Of a stretch of 6,259 bases of DNA, positions 1 through 5,540 are shown one piece after another (within the stretch, counting starts at the first letter, position 1; every line of letters starts with the position of its first letter). Where the stretch lies: contig CALEYY010000322.1 in NCBI GenBank assembly GCA_937928295.1, positions 1 to 6,259 on the forward strand, written 5' to 3'. The stretch comes from an uncultured Moraxellaceae bacterium (GTDB taxonomy: Bacteria; Pseudomonadota; Gammaproteobacteria; Pseudomonadales; Moraxellaceae). The notes under the pieces are model-generated. The model was given only the letters and a program-made list of their open reading frames with translations, was not told where the DNA came from and searched no databases. A program made the position numbers and the translations under genes.

Positions 1-315
1 CGACGGCACATAGGCTTCCGGCTGATAGTAGTCGTAGTAGCTGACAAAATACTCGACGGCGTTGTTCGGGAAGAACTCCTTGAACTCGCCGTAGAGCTGC
101 GCCGCCAGCGTCTTGTTCGGCGCCATGATGATGGCCGGACGGCCCAGGCGAGCGATGACATTGGCCATGGTGAAGGTCTTGCCCGAGCCGGTCACGCCCA
201 GCAGCGTCTGATGGCTGAGGCCATCCTCCACGCCCTGCACCAGCCCTTCGATGGCTGTGGGCTGGTCGCCGGCGGGCTGATATTTCGATACAACCTGAAA
301 CTGACCTTCACTCAT
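1..315 (-). CDS. uvrB: UvrABC system protein B, N-terminal part (gene runs off the left edge)
   Basis: UvrB is the DNA-damage-verifying helicase-like subunit of nucleotide excision repair. It is loaded by UvrA and recruits UvrC in the cytoplasm. The visible 105 residues begin MSEGQFQVVSKYQPAGDQP. They contain the Walker A motif GVTGSGKT (residues 40-47), the APNKTLAAQLY segment (65-75), and the tyrosine-rich start of the beta-hairpin (YFVSYYDYYQPEAYVP, 89-104) that clamps DNA. All are hallmarks of the family. The full protein is normally about 670 residues, so most of the gene lies outside the window. The start codon is at 313-315; only a weak purine stretch precedes it. The gene diverges from the hydrolase gene at 415. 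I see no canonical CTGT-N8-ACAG LexA box in the 99-bp gap, so SOS control is not supported by the sequence. Confidence 0.97.
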   Translation of the reverse strand, partial: MSEGQFQVVSKYQPAGDQPTAIEGLVQGVEDGLSHQTLLGVTGSGKTFTMANVIARLGRPAIIMAPNKTLAAQLYGEFKEFFPNNAVEYFVSYYDYYQPEAYVPS

Positions 316-329
316 GGTGCATGCTCGGG

Positions 330-358
330 TTAAAAAGCCATCAAACAGTAACCGGCAA
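330..358 (-). promoter_or_regulatory. Weak sigma70-like promoter candidate for uvrB
   Basis: Reading the minus strand, TTGCCG and TTTTAA are separated by exactly 17 bases. Both boxes are imperfect, and the implied transcript start would leave only a very short leader before the uvrB ATG. It is the best candidate I can find in this divergent gap, but it may be chance. Confidence 0.22.
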
Positions 359-414
359 GTGTAACCTTAAGCGACTGCACAAGTCGGCCTGCCCGGCATA
401 CAGAGGAAACAGCA

Positions 415-1290
415 ATGAAGCGATGGACACACTGGCTGGGCGTGAAAAGCCCCGACGCAAGCACCTATGTGGCAAGCGCCGCCGCCCGCGAAGGCGATCT
501 CTGCATTCAGTACCTTGGCACCGCCGGCTTCGTCATCAGTCAGGACGGCCACCATGTGGTGCTCGACCCGTATGTGACACGCCCCGACCTGACCACCTCG
601 CTAACACAGCCGCTAGTGCCGAATGCGCCGCTGATCCAGCGCCTGATCCCCAACGCGAACGATGTGCTCATCGGCCACGCGCATCACGACCATATTCTCG
701 ATGGCCCCGATCTCTGCAAGCAGACCGGCGCCCGCCTCATCGGTTCGTCATCGACGATGCAAGTCGGCATCGCCGCCGGCCTGCCGCCGGAGCAGCTGGT
801 CAGCACCGACGGCCGTGAAGACATCGCCTCCGGGGCGTGGACGGTGCGCGGCTTTCCGTCGCGACACGGCAAGATCTTCGGGCGCATCCCCTTCCCCGGC
901 GACCTCACCGCGCCGCCACCGTGGCCGGCGCGCATGCACCAGCTCCGCCACGGCCTAGTGCTGAACTGGCTGGTCGATACCGGCAAGCTCAAGGTCATGC
1001 ACATTGATTCCGCTGATTTTATTGACGAAGAGCTGCAAGGCCATGCCTGCGACATCGTTTGCTTGTGTGCCATCGGCCGGCAGTCGCGGCCGAACTATGT
1101 GCGCGATGTGGTCAAACACCTGAAGCCGCGCTGGATCATCCCCTGCCATTGGGACACCATGATCACGCCCATCGAGGCCGAGCCCGACCTGCTGCCGGGC
1201 GTGGATCTGCCCGGCTTCATCCGTGAAATTGAGGCGTCAGGGGTCAAGGCACTGTTAACGCCACTGCTGGGGTATCAGCGGTTCTCGTAA
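415..1290 (+). CDS. MBL-fold metallo-hydrolase (UlaG-like/beta-lactamase superfamily)
   Basis: This is a 291-residue metallo-beta-lactamase-fold hydrolase, probably with two metal ions. The signature HAHHDH lies at residues 88-93, after the strand VLDPY that is typical of the UlaG/RomA-like branch. Other likely metal ligands or active-site residues are His151 (SRHG), Asp198 (HIDSAD) and His245 (PCHWD), so the metal site looks intact. No signal peptide is visible, which suggests a cytoplasmic enzyme. Family members hydrolyse lactones, phosphodiesters or N-acyl phospholipids; the substrate here cannot be read from sequence. The ATG at 415 is preceded by AGAGGAA (402-408) at good spacing, which supports this start. 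The third codon positions are about 90% GC in a 30-codon stretch that I counted, much higher than in the genes to the right, so this looks like core chromosome. The last 16 bp overlap the convergent transferase gene. Confidence 0.9.
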   Translation: MKRWTHWLGVKSPDASTYVASAAAREGDLCIQYLGTAGFVISQDGHHVVLDPYVTRPDLTTSLTQPLVPNAPLIQRLIPNANDVLIGHAHHDHILDGPDLCKQTGARLIGSSSTMQVGIAAGLPPEQLVSTDGREDIASGAWTVRGFPSRHGKIFGRIPFPGDLTAPPPWPARMHQLRHGLVLNWLVDTGKLKVMHIDSADFIDEELQGHACDIVCLCAIGRQSRPNYVRDVVKHLKPRWIIPCHWDTMITPIEAEPDLLPGVDLPGFIREIEASGVKALLTPLLGYQRFS

Positions 1291-2360
1291 AGACTAGGCG
1301 CTGAGGCTTCATCATTGCTGAAATAGCGGCTCAATCGGCTGGCTACTGTGCTAGCCGAGGTCGACATACCAATGTAGACGCCCAGCATAAACATGAAGCA
1401 GAGAAACAAGTACTGATCGCCTACCCCATGGTAGTGCAGGAAAAGACCCAGGATAGTGATCAGCAAGGAGGCTGCGCCCAGCGTGATAACGGTCATCGCC
1501 TCAGACAGACCGGCATCCAGCAAAATATGGTGCAAGTGATCTCGACCTGCGGTAGACGCCGACACGCCCGCCATATAACGGCGGCAAATCACACCTGCCG
1601 TGTCCATTAATGGCAATGCCAACAGGAAAAGCGCAAGAACCGGCGGCATTGCGCCCAAGCGTGCTTCGCTTATCAGTAGCCAAGCCAAGCTGAAGCCAAT
1701 CAGCGTACTACCGGCGTCACCCATGAAAACACGCGCATGTTTGGTCCAAGGAAAGCGAAAGTTGAACAGCAGAAAAACCAATACGCTAATCAATAGACAG
1801 CCTGAAAGCGCAAACTCAAATACCAGCCCCGCTTCCCACGAGATAAACATGACCGCACCGAGAGGAATTGCGCTCAATGTTCCTAGCAAGCCATCAACAC
1901 CGTCTACCATGTTCATGGAGTTGATAGCGGCCGCCACGGAGAAGAGCGTGACCGGCAATGCCAACCAGCCAAGCAGCACGGGGCCAACGCCGAACAGGTC
2001 GCCCAGGCTGATGAGCTCGCGGTCGGCGCCAAATAGCAGTAACCCAATCATGATGTGCAGAACGAAGCGATCCGTTACCTTCAGTTCTGCTCGATCGTCC
2101 AGAATGCCCAGTGCCAGCATCATCAACATGCCGATCAGCCATAACAAGGGCTGCAGTGTCTGAACATGCAAGCAAGCCACAACTGGCAAAAGCCCCATCG
2201 CTATTGCCAAGCCACCCACTAAGGGAGTTACGCGTTGATGCTGTTTTCGACCACCCGGGTTATCCATCAAGCGCAAACGAGGTGCGGCAAGAATCAAGAG
2301 CGGCATTGACAACAAGGTGAGTGCGAATGAAAACGGAAACAACCAGAAAGCTAAATCCAT
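1275..2360 (-). CDS. wecA: WecA/MraY-family undecaprenyl-phosphate sugar-1-phosphate transferase
   Basis: This is a 361-residue polytopic inner-membrane protein that transfers an N-acetylhexosamine-1-phosphate from its UDP form to undecaprenyl phosphate, the first step of many O-antigen, enterobacterial common antigen or exopolysaccharide pathways. Family motifs are all present in order: DNPGGRKQH (33-41), the metal-binding ILDD (86-89), NSMNMVDGVDGL (147-158), FMGDAGS (212-218) and the loop GRDHLHH (272-278), which is close to the WecA HIHH motif. About ten hydrophobic segments are spread through the chain. The length matches WecA (about 365), and the HLHH loop favours WecA over MraY, but the exact sugar is unproven. 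The ATG at 2358-2360 has only a modest AGG upstream. A strong promoter lies at 2399-2427. The stop codon lies inside the convergent hydrolase gene, and I see no terminator between them. Third-position GC in its first 30 codons is about 57%, far below that of the hydrolase. Confidence 0.88.
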   Translation of the reverse strand: MDLAFWLFPFSFALTLLSMPLLILAAPRLRLMDNPGGRKQHQRVTPLVGGLAIAMGLLPVVACLHVQTLQPLLWLIGMLMMLALGILDDRAELKVTDRFVLHIMIGLLLFGADRELISLGDLFGVGPVLLGWLALPVTLFSVAAAINSMNMVDGVDGLLGTLSAIPLGAVMFISWEAGLVFEFALSGCLLISVLVFLLFNFRFPWTKHARVFMGDAGSTLIGFSLAWLLISEARLGAMPPVLALFLLALPLMDTAGVICRRYMAGVSASTAGRDHLHHILLDAGLSEAMTVITLGAASLLITILGLFLHYHGVGDQYLFLCFMFMLGVYIGMSTSASTVASRLSRYFSNDEASAPSLYENR

Positions 2361-2398
2361 GCTAAGTTGCCTGCATCGTGTAAAGAACTGATGACTGT

Positions 2399-2427
2399 AT
2401 TTTACACAAACACATCACTTCTTTCAA
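2399..2427 (-). promoter_or_regulatory. Sigma70-type promoter for the WecA-like gene
   Basis: On the minus strand TTGAAA (2422-2427) and TAAAAT (2399-2404) are separated by exactly 17 bases. Each differs from the consensus by one or two bases. The expected transcription start is about 30 nt before the ATG at 2360. The promoter lies beyond the terminator at 2506-2535, so the transferase is probably transcribed independently of the two exported-protein genes upstream. Confidence 0.68.
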
Positions 2428-2505
2428 TCCGATACCGGACTGCTGAGCAATTGCAGCAAACCCGCTGTGTCAGGCCTGACCAAAGATAGCGCAAGAAATT
2501 CGCAT

Positions 2506-2535
2506 AAAAAAAGGGCACCTGAAGTGCCCTTTTTT
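2506..2535 (-). terminator. Intrinsic terminator, potentially bidirectional
   Basis: A GGGCAC / GTGCCC stem (2513-2518 with 2524-2529) closes a 5-base loop. It is flanked by seven A (2506-2512) on one side and six T (2530-2535) on the other. For leftward transcription this gives a GC-rich hairpin followed by seven U, placed about 25 bp after the stop codon of the small exported protein gene. The symmetry would also allow it to stop rightward transcripts. Confidence 0.9.
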
Positions 2536-2560
2536 CCGTTATACGATCAGTCGATCACCG

Positions 2561-2833
2561 TTATTTCGATAACCCACCAACATTTGCCTCTACACCGACT
2601 GGAGGCAGCTGTGCACCAACCGATACCTCATCCTTATTCTTGGGAGGGCAGTTCACACCACCAGTCGCGCTGCCACATCCAGTAGATTGCGGTTTAGTAG
2701 CGAATGTGCCACCAGCAACGATCACACCGCCACCCGCCAACACGGAAAGCTGAGTCACGATGGGCGCGGGAAAGCCGCCGGACCACGCTGGAGTGGCGAA
2801 CAGCGCCAACAGGATTACTAGTTTCTTGCTCAT
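2561..2833 (-). CDS. Small exported glycine-rich protein with two cysteines, unknown function
   Basis: I do not recognise this 90-residue protein. A classic Sec signal peptide is visible: MSKK, then a hydrophobic core to about residue 15, with likely cleavage after AWS at residue 18. The mature part has a hydrophobic, glycine-rich stretch (about 24-46, including VLAGGGVIVAGG). A CGSATGGVNC loop follows, whose Cys53 and Cys62 could form a disulfide in the periplasm, and then a polar tail. There is no lipobox, so it is not a lipoprotein. The ATG at 2831-2833 is preferred over an upstream in-frame TTG because GAGGAG (2841-2846) lies 7 bases before it. That ribosome site overlaps the stop codon of the preceding gene, so the two genes are probably translationally coupled and may act together. 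A strong terminator follows. It could be a partner of the beta-barrel-like protein, a structural surface component or a secreted peptide; none is proven. Confidence 0.72.
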   Translation of the reverse strand: MSKKLVILLALFATPAWSGGFPAPIVTQLSVLAGGGVIVAGGTFATKPQSTGCGSATGGVNCPPKNKDEVSVGAQLPPVGVEANVGGLSK

Positions 2834-2844
2834 GGATAGACTCC

Positions 2845-3660
2845 TCAAAAACGATACAGGTAACCAAGACCGCCCGCAAATTCACCGCGCTGCTCTCTCT
2901 CGGTCAGGTTTACATAACCCAAGGTCAGCGTAACAGGCCATTCGCGCACAGGAACCACCGAAATTGCTGCATTTATGTCAACGCCGGTGAAGTCCAGAAT
3001 CGTCGAGAAGCGGTCAGTCGGTACAACGGCAATGCTGGCAAATGCGCCTACATCGCCTGAGTCAGTTGAGCGCGAGCTGCGAAAGCGATTGTTACCAACG
3101 CCTGCATTTAACACCACCGGCATGCCATCTGCGGTAACAACGGTAGAAACAGCAGCATACGAGCTGATACGCGCATCACGAGCCAAGCCCCAGCCACCAA
3201 AACTTTCGGCACCCACGGCCACCGAGGTTGTGGGCGAGATCATGCGATGGATTTTGGCGTTGAACGAACCATCTTCCGCAAACTGGCTGCGGAGACTGAT
3301 GATGTTGACCGTGAGCTCAACACCCACATCGGTCACGGAGTTACCCAGACCCATGGCCACACCCATGGAACCGTCCAAGGGGCCCGGTGCGTTGCTAGGC
3401 ACGGTCTGACCACCAATACCCACGGCTACCTGACCATAGTTGAGACCAAAGCCAAGCGGCGAACCAAAGGCAACGGCAGGCGATGTCAGGATAGGCGTTG
3501 GTGCAACGCCGGCACTGGCAAAGGTGGCATTACGCTGCGCATCGGTTGGAGTGACTTGGTCTACCGTTGGGCCAACCGCGAAAGCAGTCGTTGCCACAAC
3601 ACTTGCAAAAGAGATGACACCAGCACGCGTCGCGTACTTGGCCAAACGGTTTTTTAACAT
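2845..3660 (-). CDS. Putative outer-membrane beta-barrel protein, unknown function
   Basis: This 271-residue exported protein has a basic N-terminus (MLKNRLAKYATR) and a hydrophobic segment ending in TTAFA, with predicted cleavage near residue 28. The mature chain of about 243 residues contains no further membrane helix. It has many alternating short strands rich in Gly, Val and Thr, such as SMGVAMGLGN, TSVAVGAES, WPVTLTLGYVNL and GEFAGGLGYLYRF. The last strand ends in aromatic-x-Phe, the usual signal for insertion by the BAM machinery. I infer an outer-membrane barrel of perhaps 8-12 strands; no named family is recognisable. GAGAA lies a few bases before the ATG. It is the first gene of a leftward unit, coupled to the small exported protein (gap 11 bp), and is divergent from the peptidase-kinase operon. 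Roles in surface polysaccharide or peptide export are possible from context only. Confidence 0.7.
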   Translation of the reverse strand: MLKNRLAKYATRAGVISFASVVATTAFAVGPTVDQVTPTDAQRNATFASAGVAPTPILTSPAVAFGSPLGFGLNYGQVAVGIGGQTVPSNAPGPLDGSMGVAMGLGNSVTDVGVELTVNIISLRSQFAEDGSFNAKIHRMISPTTSVAVGAESFGGWGLARDARISSYAAVSTVVTADGMPVVLNAGVGNNRFRSSRSTDSGDVGAFASIAVVPTDRFSTILDFTGVDINAAISVVPVREWPVTLTLGYVNLTEREQRGEFAGGLGYLYRF

Positions 3661-3813
3661 AGCTTATTCTCATTTGATTTGAAGAAATGATGAGACATAT
3701 CCCTGCCTCTTAACTAACCACCAACTTTGCTTTAGTGCCTTCCCTGCGTCAAGCCACCATAAAGCCAAACGCAAGCTTACAACTTTCGACTCACTCACAC
3801 CCACACTTTATAC

Positions 3814-3830
3814 GCTTCTGCAACAGAAGC
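3814..3830. repeat. Perfect inverted repeat GCTTCTG-CAA-CAGAAGC
   Basis: Two 7-base arms flank a 3-base centre in the divergent gap, immediately beside a TTTATA element at 3807-3812. The size and placement suit a repressor or activator operator. It has no U tract and so is not a terminator. It could also be a small leader hairpin for the rightward operon. Confidence 0.5.
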
Positions 3831-3901
3831 TTGTATTCAACAGCGCCAGAATCGATCTCAAGGAAGTCATCCACAGGCGTTGCCATGTACGCAATAGTGG
3901 C

Positions 3902-3906
3902 AGGAG
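3902..3906 (+). promoter_or_regulatory. Shine-Dalgarno site AGGAG for the lipoprotein ORF
   Basis: AGGAG lies 5 bases before the ATG at 3912. It decides this start over the longer in-frame upstream ATGs at 3735 and 3885, which would bury the signal peptide inside the chain. Confidence 0.6.
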
Positions 3907-3911
3907 ATCCC

Positions 3912-4121
3912 ATGAAAAGACGAGAGTTTCTCATTACCTTGGCGGCCTGCCTCAGCGGCTGCGCCACATTGACTAGCCGTCCTACGGCCGATTTGCAGGC
4001 CTGGCCCGGCATACACCAGGAGACCTCTAATGGCTCAACTCCCATCCCTTTCCAGCATGGCCAACGCGTCTATACCGCGCCCCGAGGGCTACAATTCTCA
4101 GCCTGGTCTCGTACCGGTTGA
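3912..4121 (+). CDS. Short twin-arginine-like lipoprotein ORF; possible signal part of a frameshifted peptidase gene
   Basis: This 69-residue frame begins MKRREFLITLAACLSGC. It combines a twin-arginine-like motif (RREFL), a short hydrophobic stretch and a perfect lipobox LSGC with Cys17 as the lipidation site, followed by a polar linker. The signal is convincing, but the rest has no recognisable domain. The frame overlaps the downstream peptidase frame by 92 bases (4030-4121). Two readings fit. It may be an independent mini-lipoprotein whose translation is coupled to the peptidase, or it may be the export signal of that peptidase, separated from it by a one-base frame change. Enzymes of this peptidase family usually carry an export signal, and joining the frames near the CCCC run at 4080-4083 would give a typical length of about 185 residues. 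Confidence 0.55.
   Translation: MKRREFLITLAACLSGCATLTSRPTADLQAWPGIHQETSNGSTPIPFQHGQRVYTAPRGLQFSAWSRTG
4018..4022 (+). promoter_or_regulatory. Shine-Dalgarno site AGGAG for the peptidase start
   Basis: AGGAG lies 7 bases before the ATG at 4030, inside the overlapping lipoprotein frame. It argues that the peptidase frame can be initiated on its own and weakens, but does not exclude, the simple sequencing-error explanation for the overlap. Confidence 0.5.
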
Positions 4122-4470
4122 TCTTGCTGATGTTTTCGACCAAGTCAGTCGTCACTTTACCGCCGTCCCAGACGCCGAAGATCGCTGGCTAGACCCAACA
4201 CATCATCAACTCGGGCAGCCAGCCGCTGGCGACTGCGAAGACTTTGCCGTGCTGTGCTGGTGGCACAGTAAAGAGCGTGGCTACCCGGCGCGCATTGTCT
4301 TGTGCACCGTACCAGAGCAATGGCCTGCCGATGGCCATGCGGTATGCGAAGCCCAAGGCTGGATTCTGGATGTGCGCCAAGTAAAAGTCGTGCCTCGACA
4401 AGCGCTGCCTTATCGCTGGCAGTTTATTTCCGATACGGATCTGAAACATTGGTATCCGATCACGGGCTGA
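4030..4470 (+). CDS. Bacterial transglutaminase-like cysteine peptidase (BTLCP type)
   Basis: This 146-residue protein has the signature of the bacterial transglutaminase-like cysteine proteinases (PF06035/DUF920). The catalytic Cys69 is in GDCEDFA (68-74), His103 in DGHAVC (101-106) and Asp114 in WILDV (111-115), giving a complete Cys-His-Asp triad. The preceding DRWLDP (51-56) fits the family pattern. Known members act in the periplasm, for example cleaving a c-di-GMP-regulated adhesin (LapG). As written from the ATG at 4030 the protein has no export signal. The first 30 residues (rich in Ser, Pro and Ala) look like a linker, not a domain. The overlapping lipoprotein frame may supply the missing signal. 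It differs from lasso-peptide B2 leader peptidases, which carry another transglutaminase subfamily. It is followed after 62 bp by the kinase gene. Confidence 0.78.
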   Translation: MAQLPSLSSMANASIPRPEGYNSQPGLVPVDLADVFDQVSRHFTAVPDAEDRWLDPTHHQLGQPAAGDCEDFAVLCWWHSKERGYPARIVLCTVPEQWPADGHAVCEAQGWILDVRQVKVVPRQALPYRWQFISDTDLKHWYPITG

Positions 4471-4482
4471 CTTGCCCGCCCC

Positions 4483-4494
4483 CCTGAAATCAGG
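4483..4494. repeat. Short palindrome CCTGAAATCAGG between peptidase and kinase genes
   Basis: Arms CCTGA and TCAGG flank AA. There is no following T tract, so it is not a terminator. At 12 bp it may be chance, a small RNA hairpin or a half-size operator. Confidence 0.2.
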
Positions 4495-4532
4495 CATCGT
4501 TTGCTGCATACCTGCTCTGATTACCTAGCCCC

Positions 4533-5540
4533 ATGTTTCATTACCACCTCCATGGCTTGATCGTCGCGTCTGAAACGCCTCTTTCTGCAGTGCCTTGCAA
4601 CACGCCCGCCGAACACGCCGATACCCCCTCCGTACATTTGCTGCCGTGGCAGAGTGATTCCGAGCTGTTTGATCACCTGTGCGCGCCTGTTCATGCTGAA
4701 AGCATGCCGCTTATTCACAGAAACCTTCTGGATAATGACGGCAACATCGAGAGCACCATACGCAGCATCGCGCATGATCATGGCTGGCGAACGCTGTTCT
4801 TTGGCGAGGTTCTGTTTCATTTCGATATTGCCAGCGGGCAACTGCAGCGTGTCACTCGCTCACCCGACACCGTCGCGCTCGGCGAAGCCCTGCAGGTAGG
4901 CTCCTACTGGGCCACGCTCACGGCGCTGAGGGGTCGCACGCCCATTCACGGCAGCGCAGTCGACATGCCGGATGGCGGCACCTGGCTGATTGTCGCGCCC
5001 TCGGGCCACGGCAAGACATCTACCGCCGCATCGCTTTTATTGGCAGGGGCCAAATTGCGCAGCGATGATGTGGTTACCTTGACTCAGCAAGCCGACCTGC
5101 GCTGGGACTGCGAATCTGGCAGCCTGTCGTTGCGCATGCGTCAGGCCATCCCGGATGCAGAACTGGCAGCTGCTCCGTCGCTCAGAGCAGGCGATGTTTC
5201 TGGTGATGAGCGTTATCTTTATAGCAGCACGGATAACATTCCCCGCTTGGAGACTGTGCGAGGGATCTGTTTTCCGGTGCTTGATGAGTTCGCCGCAGAG
5301 GTCAGCATCACGCCCGTAGACCTGTTTACCGGTTTCAAGCAATTGGCCAACGACCCCAGGGTGGGTGGTGTTCAGGATCGTCAATATCAAACCCAGCGTG
5401 TGGCTCAACTCACTGCACTGTGCCGTGCCCTGCCTATGCTGGAACTGCGACTGCCCTTTTTGAACCGGCAACTGTCCAGTCAGGGTGCCGAGATTGCGCG
5501 CTTGCTGCAGCAACACGGGGAACAGAGGCCTCCAGCATGA
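4533..5540 (+). CDS. HPr-kinase-like serine kinase family protein
   Basis: This 335-residue cytoplasmic protein resembles the C-terminal kinase domain of HprK, as found in HprK-related kinases of polysaccharide/exosortase loci and in kinases of some lasso-peptide clusters. The N-terminus HYHLHGLIVASETPLSAV (3-20) matches the opening strand of these homologues. The core follows: HGSAV (139-143), the Walker A loop APSGHGKT (155-162), and LRSDDVV (175-181), whose paired Asp residues fit metal binding. The C-terminal third is variable. I see no HprK N-terminal regulatory domain and no PTS gene nearby, so the target is probably not HPr. A peptide, a protein or a small molecule are all possible. 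The start is fixed by a stop codon just upstream (TAG 4527-4529), yet no Shine-Dalgarno site is seen, so translation may be weak or coupled. Its TGA overlaps the ATG of the next gene (ATGA). Confidence 0.75.
   Translation: MFHYHLHGLIVASETPLSAVPCNTPAEHADTPSVHLLPWQSDSELFDHLCAPVHAESMPLIHRNLLDNDGNIESTIRSIAHDHGWRTLFFGEVLFHFDIASGQLQRVTRSPDTVALGEALQVGSYWATLTALRGRTPIHGSAVDMPDGGTWLIVAPSGHGKTSTAASLLLAGAKLRSDDVVTLTQQADLRWDCESGSLSLRMRQAIPDAELAAAPSLRAGDVSGDERYLYSSTDNIPRLETVRGICFPVLDEFAAEVSITPVDLFTGFKQLANDPRVGGVQDRQYQTQRVAQLTALCRALPMLELRLPFLNRQLSSQGAEIARLLQQHGEQRPPA

Larger units (their letters stand above)
3661..3911. promoter_or_regulatory. Divergent intergenic control region
   Basis: These 251 bases separate two diverging gene units and must hold both promoters. 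No strong sigma70 promoter is obvious on either strand. Weak candidates are TTTCGA/TTTATA (3784-3812) rightwards and a GG-N10-GC arrangement (3753-3767, minus strand TGGCTTTATGGTGGC) that resembles a sigma54 -24/-12 site for the leftward unit. The second is interesting but only partly matches TGGCACG-N4-TTGC. An in-frame extension of the lipoprotein ORF back to 3735 exists. It is judged non-coding because the ATG at 3912 has the ribosome site and the signal peptide. Confidence 0.4.

Noticed and set aside
316..414. SOS/LexA box for uvrB
   Set aside because: No CTGT-N8-ACAG element is present; CTGT and ACAG occurrences are not spaced as a LexA site.
684..1073. Minus-strand open frame of 129 codons inside the hydrolase gene
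   Set aside because: It lies opposite the conserved HAHHDH region of a high-GC gene, where antisense open frames are expected by composition.
1600..2163. Long plus-strand open frame of 187 codons opposite the transferase gene
   Set aside because: It is antisense to a gene with all WecA/MraY motifs, its protein is low-complexity Ser/Pro/Asn/Arg, and it has no recognisable domain. It is a shadow frame.
2846..2848. TTG start for the small exported protein, adding five residues
   Set aside because: The TTG overlaps the ribosome site itself, while the ATG at 2831-2833 is correctly spaced and gives a standard signal peptide.
3735..3911. N-terminal extension of the lipoprotein ORF back to position 3735
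   Set aside because: It would put 59 residues before a signal peptide. The Shine-Dalgarno site and the RREFL motif mark the ATG at 3912 as the real start.
3661..4532. A lasso-peptide precursor or PqqD-like chaperone gene hidden in the gaps
   Set aside because: Checking the gaps at 3661-3911 and 4471-4532, I found no short ORF with a ribosome site, a leader with the Thr at -2 and a ring-forming core, and no PqqD-like sequence.
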